From contig PMTV01000066.1 in NCBI GenBank assembly GCA_003167215.1, forward strand, positions 1 to 60,387: DNA of 60,387 nucleotides, read 5' to 3'. Both the position numbers and the translations under genes were made by a program. The DNA is from Acidobacteriota bacterium. GTDB lineage: Bacteria; Acidobacteriota; Terriglobia; Acidiferrales; UBA7541. Positions 27,020-38,524 of the stretch are shown here, in pieces (the stretch's first letter is position 1; each line of letters begins with the position of its first letter). The notes beneath the pieces are model-generated. The model was not told the DNA's origin. It did not search any database and was given only the letters and a program-made list of their open reading frames with translations.

Positions 27020-27418
27020 ATGCGCGGACTAAGATTTCTGTTGTTAGGTGCTGTTGCTGCATTGTGCTTCACGGTCACCGCTCCCAAAGCGGCGGCTCAG
27101 GTCGCCGTCAGTGTGGGAATAGAGCCGGCATGTCCCTACGGTTACTATGACGCTGCTCCTTACGGGTGCGCTCCGGCCGGCTACTACGGTCCAGAATGGT
27201 TTACCGGCGGCGTATTCGTTGGCGCCGGCCCGTGGTTTCATGGCTCTGACGACTTCCGTGGCCACGTGAACAACCGTTTCCATCCGGAGCACGGCTATAA
27301 GGGCCCATCGCCAAAGGTTGGCGAGAAAGCCGAGGAGTCAAAGCGTGTCGATAGTGCGCACTTCAAAGGGAACGAGGAGCGCGACGGTCGCGGCCACGTA
27401 ACCGGCGGCAAAAAGTAA
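27020..27418 (+). CDS. small secreted Tyr/Gly/Pro-rich hypothetical protein
   Basis: 132 residues; AGGAG (27009-27013) precedes the ATG. A signal peptide ends at APKAAAQ (about residue 27). A middle region rich in Tyr, Pro, Cys and Gly (CPYGYYDAAPYGCAPAGYYG) is followed by a charged, His- and Lys-rich tail. It resembles the small YXWGXW-linked secreted proteins of Acidobacteria without the repeats. Function unknown. Confidence 0.65.
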   Translation: MRGLRFLLLGAVAALCFTVTAPKAAAQVAVSVGIEPACPYGYYDAAPYGCAPAGYYGPEWFTGGVFVGAGPWFHGSDDFRGHVNNRFHPEHGYKGPSPKVGEKAEESKRVDSAHFKGNEERDGRGHVTGGKK

Positions 27419-27441
27419 ATCAAGCAGGATCCTCCGGTAGT

Positions 27442-27530
27442 CGCAAACCCCTTGGTGAAACGCGGGTTTGCGGCGGGGGATTCGCCTGCGTCTGGGGCGC
27501 AGCCACGACATGATGCCGGTGGCTGCGCCC
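27442..27530. terminator. two strong inverted repeats downstream of the small secreted gene
   Basis: First hairpin CGCAAACCC (27442-27450) / GGGTTTGCG (27464-27472), loop 13. Second GGGCGCAGCCAC (27495-27506) / GTGGCTGCGCCC (27519-27530), a perfect 12-base stem with a 12-base loop. Neither has a T tract, so they may be rho-independent-like ends, an RNA element or a protein site. Confidence 0.5.
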
Positions 27531-27607
27531 ACTCAGCTCAGCGAAGAGGACTGAATGAGTTAGGAGTTCGCTTCGGTGTGTTGGGGCTAGGTGTGGAAGT
27601 CGCCAGG

Positions 27608-27817
27608 TTAGCCGTTGAGCTTCGTCTGAACTTCTTTCAAGATTTCCTTCGTCACCCGACGCCGCGCACGCGTATCCGTGCGTTTCTCTGCCAGAGGAGT
27701 CCTGATCTTGCCAATCTTTTTCGCAGCGTGAGAATCGTTGCGCATTTTGCGAACCTTATCGCGTGACCCTGACCCTTTACCTTGTCCCTGTTTGGATTTC
27801 ATGTCGGTGGATTTCAT
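27608..27817 (-). CDS. small highly basic hypothetical protein
   Basis: 69 residues from ATG 27817 with GAGGAAG upstream; a longer start at 27838 is possible. Lys and Arg make up over a third, with a coiled C-terminal helix (RRRVTKEILKEVQTKLNG). It may bind nucleic acid, but no family is recognised. The frame is clean and the ribosome site good, which is the main evidence that it is real. Confidence 0.5.
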   Translation of the reverse strand: MKSTDMKSKQGQGKGSGSRDKVRKMRNDSHAAKKIGKIRTPLAEKRTDTRARRRVTKEILKEVQTKLNG

Positions 27818-28042
27818 CGCTTCCTCTGACGGCATCATAGCACAACGATTTGTAAGGCTGATTCGAGGCGATTGCTATCATCGAATTGCGAAGCTCGGAT
27901 TCACGCGCAAGGTCTCTGGCCATCGCCGTCTTACCACTTTTCATCGCGAAGCACTCCATCGTTGTCATCATTTCGTCTCGGCGCGCAAAATGCTAACGTG
28001 TCATCCTGCGCGGAAGCTGAAGTCATTAGCAGGGAGGAAGCG

Positions 28043-28765
28043 ATGTCGGGGAAAGGGTTGGAAGGGCAGGTGGCGCTGGTTACTGGCGCGGCGAAGCGGG
28101 TGGGGCGGAGCATTGCGCTGCGGCTTGCGTCCGAGGGCGCGGACGTGGTGGTGAATTACCTCGGCTCGAAGGCGGAGGCGGAGGAGCTGGCGCAGGAGAT
28201 TCGCGCTATGGGGCCGCGCTCGGTGGCGATTGGAGGAGACGTTTCCAAGCGCCAGGACGTTGAAAAATTATTTATGGCCGCGGAGAACGAATTCGGGCGG
28301 CTGGACATTCTGGTGAACAACGCGGGCATCTTTCAGGCCGTGAAGTTTGAAGACCTGACCGAAGAGCAGTGGGACCACATGATGAACGCGAATCTGAAGT
28401 CGCAATTCCTGTGCGCGCAGGAGGCTGCGCCGATCATGAAACGGCGGGGACGCGGGCGCATCATCAATCTGGTGTCGCTCGGCGTGTGGCCGTCTTACAC
28501 GCACTACTGCGTGTCGAAGGCAGGATGCATCATGCTGACGCAATGCCTGGCGCGCGCCCTGGGCCCCGAAATTCTGGTGAACAGCGTCGCGCCCGGGACG
28601 ATTCAGTTTCCCGGCGAGCTTCCGGATGAAGATTATATTCGGCGCGTTCCGCTGCATCGCACCGGGACGGGTGACGACATCGCCGGCGCCGTCGCGTATC
28701 TGGCCAGCGCGGAGTTCGTGACCGGGCAGACCATCGTCGTCGATGGCGGAAGGTCGTTGGTGTAG
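28043..28765 (+). CDS. short-chain dehydrogenase/reductase (SDR)
   Basis: 240 residues from ATG 28043 with GGGAGGA upstream; the 57 codons before it are not supported. The Rossmann motif is TGAAKRVGRSIAL and NNAG is present. Catalytic Ser and Y-x3-K lie in NLVSLGVWPSYTHYCVSK. It ends with the FabG-like VDGG motif. It resembles FabG and pteridine-reductase-like SDRs; substrate is not deducible. A possible operon partner, the DUF3303 gene, follows after a repeat element. Confidence 0.85.
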   Translation: MSGKGLEGQVALVTGAAKRVGRSIALRLASEGADVVVNYLGSKAEAEELAQEIRAMGPRSVAIGGDVSKRQDVEKLFMAAENEFGRLDILVNNAGIFQAVKFEDLTEEQWDHMMNANLKSQFLCAQEAAPIMKRRGRGRIINLVSLGVWPSYTHYCVSKAGCIMLTQCLARALGPEILVNSVAPGTIQFPGELPDEDYIRRVPLHRTGTGDDIAGAVAYLASAEFVTGQTIVVDGGRSLV

Positions 28766-28787
28766 GAGAATTTGCGTGCGAGAAAAA

Positions 28788-28855
28788 ACGGCTTCAGGGG
28801 CAAAGCCCTGTTGCATCATGGCGCTTTCGGCGGGGCTGAAGCCCCGCCCTTCCAT
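28788..28855. repeat. REP-like palindromic element
   Basis: Two nested hairpins: CAGGG/CCCTG (28795-28810) and the perfect stem GGCGGGGC (28829-28836), loop TGAA, GCCCCGCC (28841-28848). The form AACGGCTTCAGGGGCAAAGC and GGCGGGGCTGAAGCCCCGCC resembles dispersed extragenic palindromes common in acidobacterial genomes. Only one copy lies in the window, so repetition is inferred. Confidence 0.55.
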
Positions 28856-28874
28856 CAGCAAACGAGGAGACAGA

Positions 28875-29150
28875 ATGCTCTTCATGGTGATTGAGCGATT
28901 CAAGAATCGCGACGCGGAGCCGATTTACCGGCGCTTTCGCGAACACGGGCGGATGATGCCTGAAGGGCTGAAGTACGTTGCGAGCTGGATTGAAGAAAAT
29001 TTCGATCGCTGCTTTCAAGTGATGGAATGCGAGGATCCACAGTTATTCGAGCCGTGGATCGCGGAATGGCGCGACTTGATGGACTTCGAAATCGTGCCGG
29101 TGGTTTCGTCGCAGGAGGCGGCGCAAAAATTCGCGGCGAAAGGGAATTGA
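28875..29150 (+). CDS. DUF3303 domain protein
   Basis: 91 residues from ATG 28875 with GAGGAGA upstream. The sequence MLFMVIERFKNRDAEPIYRR, then GRMMPEGLKYVASWIE and CFQVMECEDPQLFEPWIAEW, is the DUF3303 pattern, a small dimeric alpha/beta-barrel fold. No function is established. It is separated from the SDR gene by the REP-like element. Confidence 0.85.
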   Translation: MLFMVIERFKNRDAEPIYRRFREHGRMMPEGLKYVASWIEENFDRCFQVMECEDPQLFEPWIAEWRDLMDFEIVPVVSSQEAAQKFAAKGN

Positions 29151-29183
29151 GCGGCGGAGCGAAAATTACGCCCTAAAATGAAA

Positions 29184-29211
29184 GCCCCGTCCCGGTGGAT
29201 TGGGGCGGGGC
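29184..29211. terminator. bidirectional terminator between DUF3303 and aceE
   Basis: GCCCCGTCCC (29184-29193) and GGGGCGGGGC (29202-29211) form a 10-base stem with one G-T pair and an eight-base loop. On the minus strand TTTCATTTT follows, ending aceE. Confidence 0.75.
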
Positions 29212-29236
29212 CGCGTTCTTTGCGAACGCTGAAGAG

Positions 29237-31915
29237 CTAGGACGTAACCGGGTTAGGCTTTTCGCTGTTGATCCCGAGATCGGCGATGGCCTTCTTTACC
29301 ACTTTTTCCTCGATTTTTCCATCGAGGAAAAGTTCATTCAGCGCGGCAAGGGTGATGAAGCGCGCGTCCACTTCAAAGAAATCGCGCAACGAGGTGCGGC
29401 CGTCACTGCGCCCGAAGCCGTCGGTGCCGAGCGACGCGATTCGGCGGGGAAGCCAGGAGCTGATCATATGCGGCAAAGTCTTCAAGTAGTCGGTGGCGGC
29501 GACGAGAACTCCCGGCGAATCTTTCAGCATTTCCGTCACATAAGGGACGCGCGGCTTTTCCGCCGGATGCAGGCGGTTCCAGCGGTCGGTCTCGACTCCG
29601 TCGGTGTAGAGAGCTTTGTAACTGGTGACGCTCCAGACGTCGGCGGCCACGCCGTACTTTTTCTCGAGGATTTCCTGGGCTTGCAGCGCCTCGTTGAGGA
29701 TCGCTCCGCTGCCGAACAATTGCGCGCGCAGTTTTGATTTTTTGTTGGAGGAAGTGCGGAACTTGTACAGGCCCTTCAGAATGCCTTCGGACGCGCCGTC
29801 GGGCATTTCGGGCATGGCGTACGGCTCGTTCATCACGGTGATGTAGTAAAAAATACTTTCGCCATCTTTGTACATGCGGCGGATTCCGTCCTGAATGATC
29901 ACGGCGAGCTCGTAAGCGTAAGCGGGATCGTAGGCACGCAGATTCGGAACGGTGAGGGCGAGCACGTGGCTGTTGCCGTCCTGGTGCTGAAGGCCTTCGC
30001 CCGCGAGCGTGGTACGCCCAGAAGTTCCGCCCAGCAGAAAACCCCGAACGCGCATATCCGCGGCGGCCCAGATAAAGTCGGCGATGCGTTGGAATCCGAA
30101 CATGGAGTAGAAAATAAAAAACGGAATGGTGTTGATTCCGTGAGTGGCGTACGCGGTGCCGGCGGCGATAAACGACGCCATGGAGCCCGCCTCGGTGATT
30201 CCTTCTTCCAGAATTTGGCCGTCTTTGGCTTCTTTGTAGTAGAGCAAAGTCTTCACGTCCACTGGCTCGTAGCGCTGGCCGACGCTGGAATAAATTCCGA
30301 CGGTGCGGAAGAGCGACTCCATTCCGAATGTGCGAGCTTCGTCCGGCACGATGGGGACGATTAATTTGCCGATTTCGGGATCGCGCAGCAGTTTGCGCAG
30401 GATGGCGACGAATGCCATGGTGGTGGAAATTTCCCGGCCATCGCTGCCGGCGTAAAACTCCTTGAACAACTCCTCGTGATTCGCCGCGATCGGTTTCGCG
30501 CGGACTCGCCGCTGAGGCGCGTAACCGCCAAGCTCTTCGCGGCGCGCACGGAGATAGCGAATCTCCTCGCTGTCTTCGGCGGGGCGGTAGAACGGAACGT
30601 CAATGCATTGTTGGTCGGTTACCGGGATATCAAACCGCGTCCTAAATTCGCGGAGCTCTTCTTCGTTGAGCTTCTTTTGCTGGTGGGTTACGTTTTTGCC
30701 TTCGCCGGCCTCGCCGAGGCCGTAGCCTTTGATGGTGCGCGCCAAAATTACAGTGGGTGCGCCGCGGTTCTCGACGGCGGCTTTGTAAGCAGCGTAAACT
30801 TTCCGCGGGTCGTGGCCGCCGAGGCGCAGGCGGCGGAGCTGCTCGTCGGAGAGAGGTTCCACTAATTTTAGCAACTGCGGGCTGGAACCGAAGAAATGTT
30901 CGCGGACGTAATCGCCGGAAGAGACGACGAGTTTTTGATATTCGCCGTCAACCATTTCCCCCATGCGTTTTACCAGAAGGCCTTCGGTGTCGCGCTCAAG
31001 AATGGAATCCCACTCGGTGCCCCACAGAACCTTGATCACGTTCCATCCGGCGCCGCGGAACTCCGCCTCGAGCTCTTGAATGATTTGGCCGTTGCCGCGT
31101 ACGGGACCGTCCAAGCGCTGCAGGTTGCAGTTCACAACAAAGATAAGGTTGTCGAGTTTTTCTCTGGCGGCCAAACCGATTCCGCCGAGAGATTCCGGTT
31201 CATCGGTCTCGCCATCGCCGAGAAAGGCCCAGACTTTGGAGTCGGTTACGGGCTTGAGTCCGCGATCTTCGAGATATCTGTTGAATCGCGCCTGGTAGAT
31301 AGCCATCAGGGGACTGAGTCCCATTGAAACCGTGGGGAATTCCCAAAATGCGGGCATGAGCCAGGGATGCGGATAAGAAGTGAGACCGCCGTCAGTCTTC
31401 AATTCACGCCGAAAATTTTCAAGCTGCTCCGCGGAGAGACGCCCTTCCAGAAACGCGCGCGAATAAATTCCGGGAGATGCGTGGCCCTGGAAATAAATGA
31501 TGTCGCCTTCGAACTCCGGCGTGTGCGCGCGGAAGAAATGGTTGAATCCAATTTCATACAAAGTTGCCGCGGACGCATAGGTGGAAATGTGCCCGCCAAT
31601 GTTGTGCTCTTCGCGGTTCGCGCGCACGACCATGGCAATCGCGTTCCAGCGGACCAGGCTTTTGATCCGCCGTTCCAGTTGTTGATCGCCAGGGAAGTCG
31701 GGCTGCAAGCGGTGAGGGATGGTGTTGACATAGGGCGTCGCCGCAGTGAACGGAATGTCGATCCCGACAACCTTGGCGTGTGCCCGCAGGCGCTCAAGAA
31801 TGTACGAAGCAACCTCGGGGCCGCTTGATTGCAAGACCGAGTCCAGCGATTCGAGCCATTCCTGCAGCTCGGCATCATCCAGCCCGTGAATCGGCGTGGT
31901 AAGTTCGTTGTCCAT
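29237..31915 (-). CDS. aceE: pyruvate dehydrogenase E1 component, homodimeric type
   Basis: 892 residues, close to the 887 of E. coli AceE and collinear with it. The thiamine diphosphate GDGETDEPES...NCNLQRLDGPVRGN motif region is present. It decarboxylates pyruvate and acetylates lipoate on E2. No aceF or lpd gene is adjacent, so E2/E3 must be encoded elsewhere. It is transcribed alone here, ended by a terminator. ATG 31915 is preceded by GAGGGCAA. Confidence 0.97.
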   Translation of the reverse strand: MDNELTTPIHGLDDAELQEWLESLDSVLQSSGPEVASYILERLRAHAKVVGIDIPFTAATPYVNTIPHRLQPDFPGDQQLERRIKSLVRWNAIAMVVRANREEHNIGGHISTYASAATLYEIGFNHFFRAHTPEFEGDIIYFQGHASPGIYSRAFLEGRLSAEQLENFRRELKTDGGLTSYPHPWLMPAFWEFPTVSMGLSPLMAIYQARFNRYLEDRGLKPVTDSKVWAFLGDGETDEPESLGGIGLAAREKLDNLIFVVNCNLQRLDGPVRGNGQIIQELEAEFRGAGWNVIKVLWGTEWDSILERDTEGLLVKRMGEMVDGEYQKLVVSSGDYVREHFFGSSPQLLKLVEPLSDEQLRRLRLGGHDPRKVYAAYKAAVENRGAPTVILARTIKGYGLGEAGEGKNVTHQQKKLNEEELREFRTRFDIPVTDQQCIDVPFYRPAEDSEEIRYLRARREELGGYAPQRRVRAKPIAANHEELFKEFYAGSDGREISTTMAFVAILRKLLRDPEIGKLIVPIVPDEARTFGMESLFRTVGIYSSVGQRYEPVDVKTLLYYKEAKDGQILEEGITEAGSMASFIAAGTAYATHGINTIPFFIFYSMFGFQRIADFIWAAADMRVRGFLLGGTSGRTTLAGEGLQHQDGNSHVLALTVPNLRAYDPAYAYELAVIIQDGIRRMYKDGESIFYYITVMNEPYAMPEMPDGASEGILKGLYKFRTSSNKKSKLRAQLFGSGAILNEALQAQEILEKKYGVAADVWSVTSYKALYTDGVETDRWNRLHPAEKPRVPYVTEMLKDSPGVLVAATDYLKTLPHMISSWLPRRIASLGTDGFGRSDGRTSLRDFFEVDARFITLAALNELFLDGKIEEKVVKKAIADLGINSEKPNPVTS

Positions 31916-32103
31916 TGCTTCGATTGCCCTCGTAGCCTTTCATGTGCCAGCGCGCCGCAAGAAATCCGCCGGCGATGATTTTCGCGTTCCTAGAATACAC
32001 CCATACCTGCCCCTGTGCGCATGCGGAGCAATCGAGTTTTCTTTCGGAGAAATCGTGGAGAGAGACCAGCGATGGTGGGAGAAATGATCCACCAGCGGCA
32101 GTG

Positions 32104-32490
32104 TCAGATGTTTCGGGCGAGCTTGGCTACGAATTCGCGGTCGGCCGGCAAGAAATTCAACTCGCGCAAGGTTTCCGGAGAGCGCCATTCCATGGTCTCG
32201 AAGGCTTGGTTGCGGATGTCACCGGGTGCCACGGTTGCTTCGAAGAAAATCAGATCGATGGCTTCACCCAGCTCGGAGTGTTGATGGCGCGTACGAAAAA
32301 CTTCCGGACCGATTCGCGCGACGACTCCGAGCTCTTCCTGCAACTCTCGCGCCAGGGCTTGCGCAGGGGTCTCGCCCGACTCCAACTTTCCTCCGGGGAA
32401 TTCCCACATCAGCCCGAACGAATCGGTGCGGCGCCGCTGGCAGACCAGCAGCTTTCCGTCCGCTTCGATTAGCGCGGCCACTACTAACAT
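32104..32490 (-). CDS. Nudix hydrolase, MutT-like
   Basis: 128 residues. The Nudix box GGKLESGETPAQALARELQE followed by ELGV is intact, and LLVCQRRRTDSFGLMWEFPGG is the MutT-type entry. It likely hydrolyses 8-oxo-dGTP or a related nucleoside diphosphate derivative in the cytoplasm. It starts 13 bases after the stop of the BtuF-like gene on the same strand, so they are probably co-transcribed. Confidence 0.92.
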   Translation of the reverse strand: MLVVAALIEADGKLLVCQRRRTDSFGLMWEFPGGKLESGETPAQALARELQEELGVVARIGPEVFRTRHQHSELGEAIDLIFFEATVAPGDIRNQAFETMEWRSPETLRELNFLPADREFVAKLARNI

Positions 32491-32503
32491 TATTCGAGAC
32501 CTC

Positions 32504-33283
32504 TCACTTTGTTCCGTGAATCACGCGGAAAAGCTCCCGCGCGCCCTGGATTAATGGTGGTCCAGGCGTATTGAGCAATTCGTCGCGGATCACGAAGACG
32601 CGGCGCTTCTTCACCGCCGGGACATCCTGCCACGCGGGATTCCGCAACGCAGTCGCGGGCTTCGCTCGATCTCCGGTGGCGGCCCAAGCTAGAACAATCA
32701 CATCCGGCTTTGCCTGTGCCACTTCTTCGTCTGTGACGCGCCGGCCCGCACCGCCCACCATCCTGCCGCCTGCAATTTCGACTAGCTCTTTAACCCAAGG
32801 TGGGGAACTGATTCGCGGTTTCGGCCAGGCCTCGCAATAGACACGAGGCCCGCGATTCTTTCGCTTAGCGCGAGCAGCTTGGGCCACGGCAGCGAACGAT
32901 TGCTTCATCTTGACGATCAACGTCTCCGCGTTGGCTGGGCGGTTCGCGATTCTGCCCAAAGTCCGAATGTCGCGCTCGATGTCTGCCAGCGACCGCGGAT
33001 TGATGGCGACGAAAGTCACAGGCTCCGCAAGAATTTTCGCTACGGTGTCAGGCGTGAAAGGCACGGAGCCGATCAGCATGGTGGGCTTGAGGCGCATTAC
33101 TTCGCCGATGTTCATCTTCCAACAATCGCCCACTTGCGGACGCCGGCCCACCTCCGCGACGTCTTTACACCATTTGCTGACGCCGACCAGCTCGCGCCCG
33201 GCGTCCAGCGCCAGCAGAATGGAGGTAACGTTCGGCGCGAGCGACACGATCCGAACTTTCTCGTGCGAGCTTTTGGTTGGCAT
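32504..33283 (-). CDS. BtuF-like periplasmic-binding fold protein without signal peptide
   Basis: 259 residues. RIVSLAPNVTSILLALDAG and VGVSKWCKD match the BtuF/FepB fold that binds cobalamin or siderophores, and the two alpha/beta lobes with a connecting helix are evident. The first 20 residues are hydrophilic (MPTKSSHEKVRIVS) with no signal peptide, so it may act in the cytoplasm. No ABC permease lies near. A cobalamin-dependent mutase is encoded at the other end of the window. Confidence 0.8.
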   Translation of the reverse strand: MPTKSSHEKVRIVSLAPNVTSILLALDAGRELVGVSKWCKDVAEVGRRPQVGDCWKMNIGEVMRLKPTMLIGSVPFTPDTVAKILAEPVTFVAINPRSLADIERDIRTLGRIANRPANAETLIVKMKQSFAAVAQAARAKRKNRGPRVYCEAWPKPRISSPPWVKELVEIAGGRMVGGAGRRVTDEEVAQAKPDVIVLAWAATGDRAKPATALRNPAWQDVPAVKKRRVFVIRDELLNTPGPPLIQGARELFRVIHGTK

Positions 33284-33369
33284 CGTCGCGAGGATTCTAC
33301 TTGCTCTGTCACAAATCCACTAGAAGGCAAAGATGATGATATTTTCCATACGACGATGCCTGCCTGTTC

Positions 33370-33375
33370 TATAAT
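33370..33375 (+). promoter_or_regulatory. -10 box (TATAAT) near the first kinase start
   Basis: A perfect TATAAT ends 11 bases before the kinase ATG at 33387. No clear -35 was identified. The implied mRNA leader would be about five bases. Confidence 0.4.
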
Positions 33376-33386
33376 GGCGCGCTCTA

Positions 33387-36023
<2,637 letters not shown>

Positions 36024-36088
36024 TCGCATGCGACGCACCATTCTGCGGCCACCTATGAGTCTTCTGCGTTGAGTCGCAAGTTGCACGA

Positions 36089-36117
36089 TTGCCTGTATCG
36101 AGGCGCTGTCGTACAAT
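36089..36117 (+). promoter_or_regulatory. putative sigma-70 promoter of the second kinase
   Basis: TTGCCT (36089-36094), a 17-base spacer and TACAAT (36112-36117), nine bases before the GTG at 36127. Confidence 0.45.
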
Positions 36118-36126
36118 GCACGGCCT

Positions 36127-38397
36127 GTGCCTGATACTTCTTCCTACGTAGGCCGCACCATCTCCCACTATAGCGTCCTGGAAAAACTGGGAGGCGGAGG
36201 CATGGGCGTGGTGTACAAAGCCAAGGACACGCGGCTGGGCCGGAACGTCGCGCTGAAGTTCCTTCCCGACGATATCTCCCATGATCCTCAGGCGATCGAG
36301 CGATTCCGCCGCGAAGCGCGCGCTGCATCTGCGCTCAATCATGCAAACATCTGCACCATTCACGACATTGGAGAATTCGAAGGCCGTCCATTTATTGCCA
36401 TGGAACTTCTCGAAGGCGAGACTCTGAAGCACCGCATCGCCGGGAAGCCCATCGAAATATCGGAGCTTTTGGAGATCGGCATTCAAATCGCTAACGGGCT
36501 GGATGCGGCGCACTCGAAGGGAATCGTTCACCGCGACATGAAACCCGCGAATATTTTCTTGGTGGAACGCGGGCAGGCGAAAATTCTGGATTTTGGCTTG
36601 GCAAAGCTCACCTCCGTGCACCAGCATGCCGCCGAATCGGTGGGTGCTACATCCATGCGCACACAAACGCATGTGCTGGATAAGGAGCAATTGACCAGCC
36701 CGGGGAGTGCCATGGGCACGGTGGCGTATATGTCGCCGGAACAGGCTCGCGGAGAAGAACTGGATGCACGGTCCGATTTATTTTCGCTTGGTGTCGTGCT
36801 CTACGAAATGGCTACCGGATCAGTTCCGTTCTCGGGAGTGACGTCGGCGGTGATTTTTGACGGCATCCTGCACTCCGCGCCGGCGTCAGCGAAGGAGTTA
36901 AATCCGCGCCTGCCCGCGGCGATGGAAAACGTTTTCGGCAAAGCACTCGAGAAAGATACCGACTTGCGTTATCAGACTGCGGCAGAACTTCGCGCCGACC
37001 TCAAACGCATCAAGCGAGACCTTGATTCCAGCCGCCGACCCGCCACGGAAAAAAGCTCTTCACCCTCCGTGCCGCCCGCGGCTGCAGCCAAGCAGAAATC
37101 CGTCGCGGTGCTCTACTTCGAAAACCAGAGCGGCGCGAAGGAAGACGAGTACTTGCGCGACGGCATCACCGAGGACGTAATCACCGAGCTCTCCAAGATC
37201 CGCGGGCTGAACACCTTTTCGCGCCCAACCGTTCTGGCCTTCCGGGACAAGCCCGTGACCCCGGCGCAGATTGGCCAGCAACTCGGCGCGGCCTACGTCC
37301 TCACCGGCACCCTGCGCCGGGCCGGCGCGCGCCTGCGCATCAGTGCACAGCTCATCGACACGCATACCGATTTTCCGCTCTGGTCGGATCGCTTTGATCG
37401 GGAGATGAAGGACGTTTTCGAAGTACAAGATGAAATGGCGCGCAAAATCGCGGAGGCCCTGCGCGTAACGCTTTCTCCGCAGGAATTGGAGGCCCTGGCC
37501 GACAAGCCCACGGAAAACCCGCAAGCCTATGATCTCTACCTGCGCGGCAAGCGTTACGCGCGGCGACTGACACGACAGGACGTGGAGTTCGCTCTGCAGA
37601 TGTTCGAGAACGCGGTGACCTTGGACCCCAGTTTCGCCCTGGCCTACGCCGCCTGCGCCAACGCTTGCGCGATGTACTACTCCTTCTTCAGCCGCGATCA
37701 GGTGTGGGTGGAACGCGCGCGAGAGGCTTCCGGCAGAGCCGTGGCGCTGCGCTGGGACTTGCCTGAAACACACATTAGCCAGGCCTGGGTGCTATACGCC
37801 GCTGGACTCTATGACGAGGCCGTGCGCATGGTCAAGAAGGCCATCGAACGCAAGCGTGATTGCGACGGCGCCTATTACCTGCTGTGCCGCGCCCTTTTTG
37901 CCGCCGGACGCTATCAGGAAGTTCTAGACGTAGCAGAAGCTGCCATCGAGTCGAGCGGTGAGGACTATAACGTTTATGTGCCTATCAGGAACTGTTTCGG
38001 CGCCTTGGGAAAAGAACAAGCCAAACTCAAAATGAACGAGAGATTCTGCGGCGCACTCGAACAGCACATGAAACACGTGCCCGAAGATGCGAGAGCGCGC
38101 ATTTTGCTGGGCGGCAACTACGCCGAATTGGGGCGAGAGGAAGACGCCTTGCGCGAACTCAACCTGGCAGTTACGTTGCGCGCCAACGAAGCCTCGATTC
38201 TCTACAATGCGGCTTGCGTGTACTGCCTCCTGAACAAAAAGGCGGAAGCTTTGGATGCCCTGCGCAAAGCCTGGGAAGCGGGTTCCAAGGATGCTGTGTG
38301 GACTCGTCGCGACCCAGACCTGGTCATCCTTCACGGGGATCCGGAGTTTGAGCGCCTCTATCCGGAGAACGCCACGACGCCGACCTCCCCCATCTAG
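36127..38397 (+). CDS. Ser/Thr protein kinase fused to FlgO/TolB-like domain and TPR repeats
   Basis: 756 residues from GTG 36127. The kinase domain (about 15-285) has [11 protein letters not shown], catalytic Lys44, HRDMKPAN and DFGLAKL. A Ser/Pro/Ala linker follows, then a FlgO/TolB N-terminal-like domain (about 318-450: [31 protein letters not shown]) and TPR repeats to the end. No transmembrane helix is visible, so it is probably cytoplasmic, unlike the preceding kinase. The TolB/TPR part likely binds partner proteins. The 104-base gap to the kinase before it holds its own promoter. Confidence 0.9.
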   Translation: MPDTSSYVGRTISHYSVLEKLGGGGMGVVYKAKDTRLGRNVALKFLPDDISHDPQAIERFRREARAASALNHANICTIHDIGEFEGRPFIAMELLEGETLKHRIAGKPIEISELLEIGIQIANGLDAAHSKGIVHRDMKPANIFLVERGQAKILDFGLAKLTSVHQHAAESVGATSMRTQTHVLDKEQLTSPGSAMGTVAYMSPEQARGEELDARSDLFSLGVVLYEMATGSVPFSGVTSAVIFDGILHSAPASAKELNPRLPAAMENVFGKALEKDTDLRYQTAAELRADLKRIKRDLDSSRRPATEKSSSPSVPPAAAAKQKSVAVLYFENQSGAKEDEYLRDGITEDVITELSKIRGLNTFSRPTVLAFRDKPVTPAQIGQQLGAAYVLTGTLRRAGARLRISAQLIDTHTDFPLWSDRFDREMKDVFEVQDEMARKIAEALRVTLSPQELEALADKPTENPQAYDLYLRGKRYARRLTRQDVEFALQMFENAVTLDPSFALAYAACANACAMYYSFFSRDQVWVERAREASGRAVALRWDLPETHISQAWVLYAAGLYDEAVRMVKKAIERKRDCDGAYYLLCRALFAAGRYQEVLDVAEAAIESSGEDYNVYVPIRNCFGALGKEQAKLKMNERFCGALEQHMKHVPEDARARILLGGNYAELGREEDALRELNLAVTLRANEASILYNAACVYCLLNKKAEALDALRKAWEAGSKDAVWTRRDPDLVILHGDPEFERLYPENATTPTSPI

Positions 38398-38524
38398 TGA
38401 GCGCCGCCTTCCGCTACTGCACGGAAATTCCGGTGGACAGCAACGACCGGCTGCACAGATAATCTAGAGCGAATTAGTCGCGATCCAATCTGACTCTTCT
38501 CCATGCTAAGAGGAAATTAATCTT

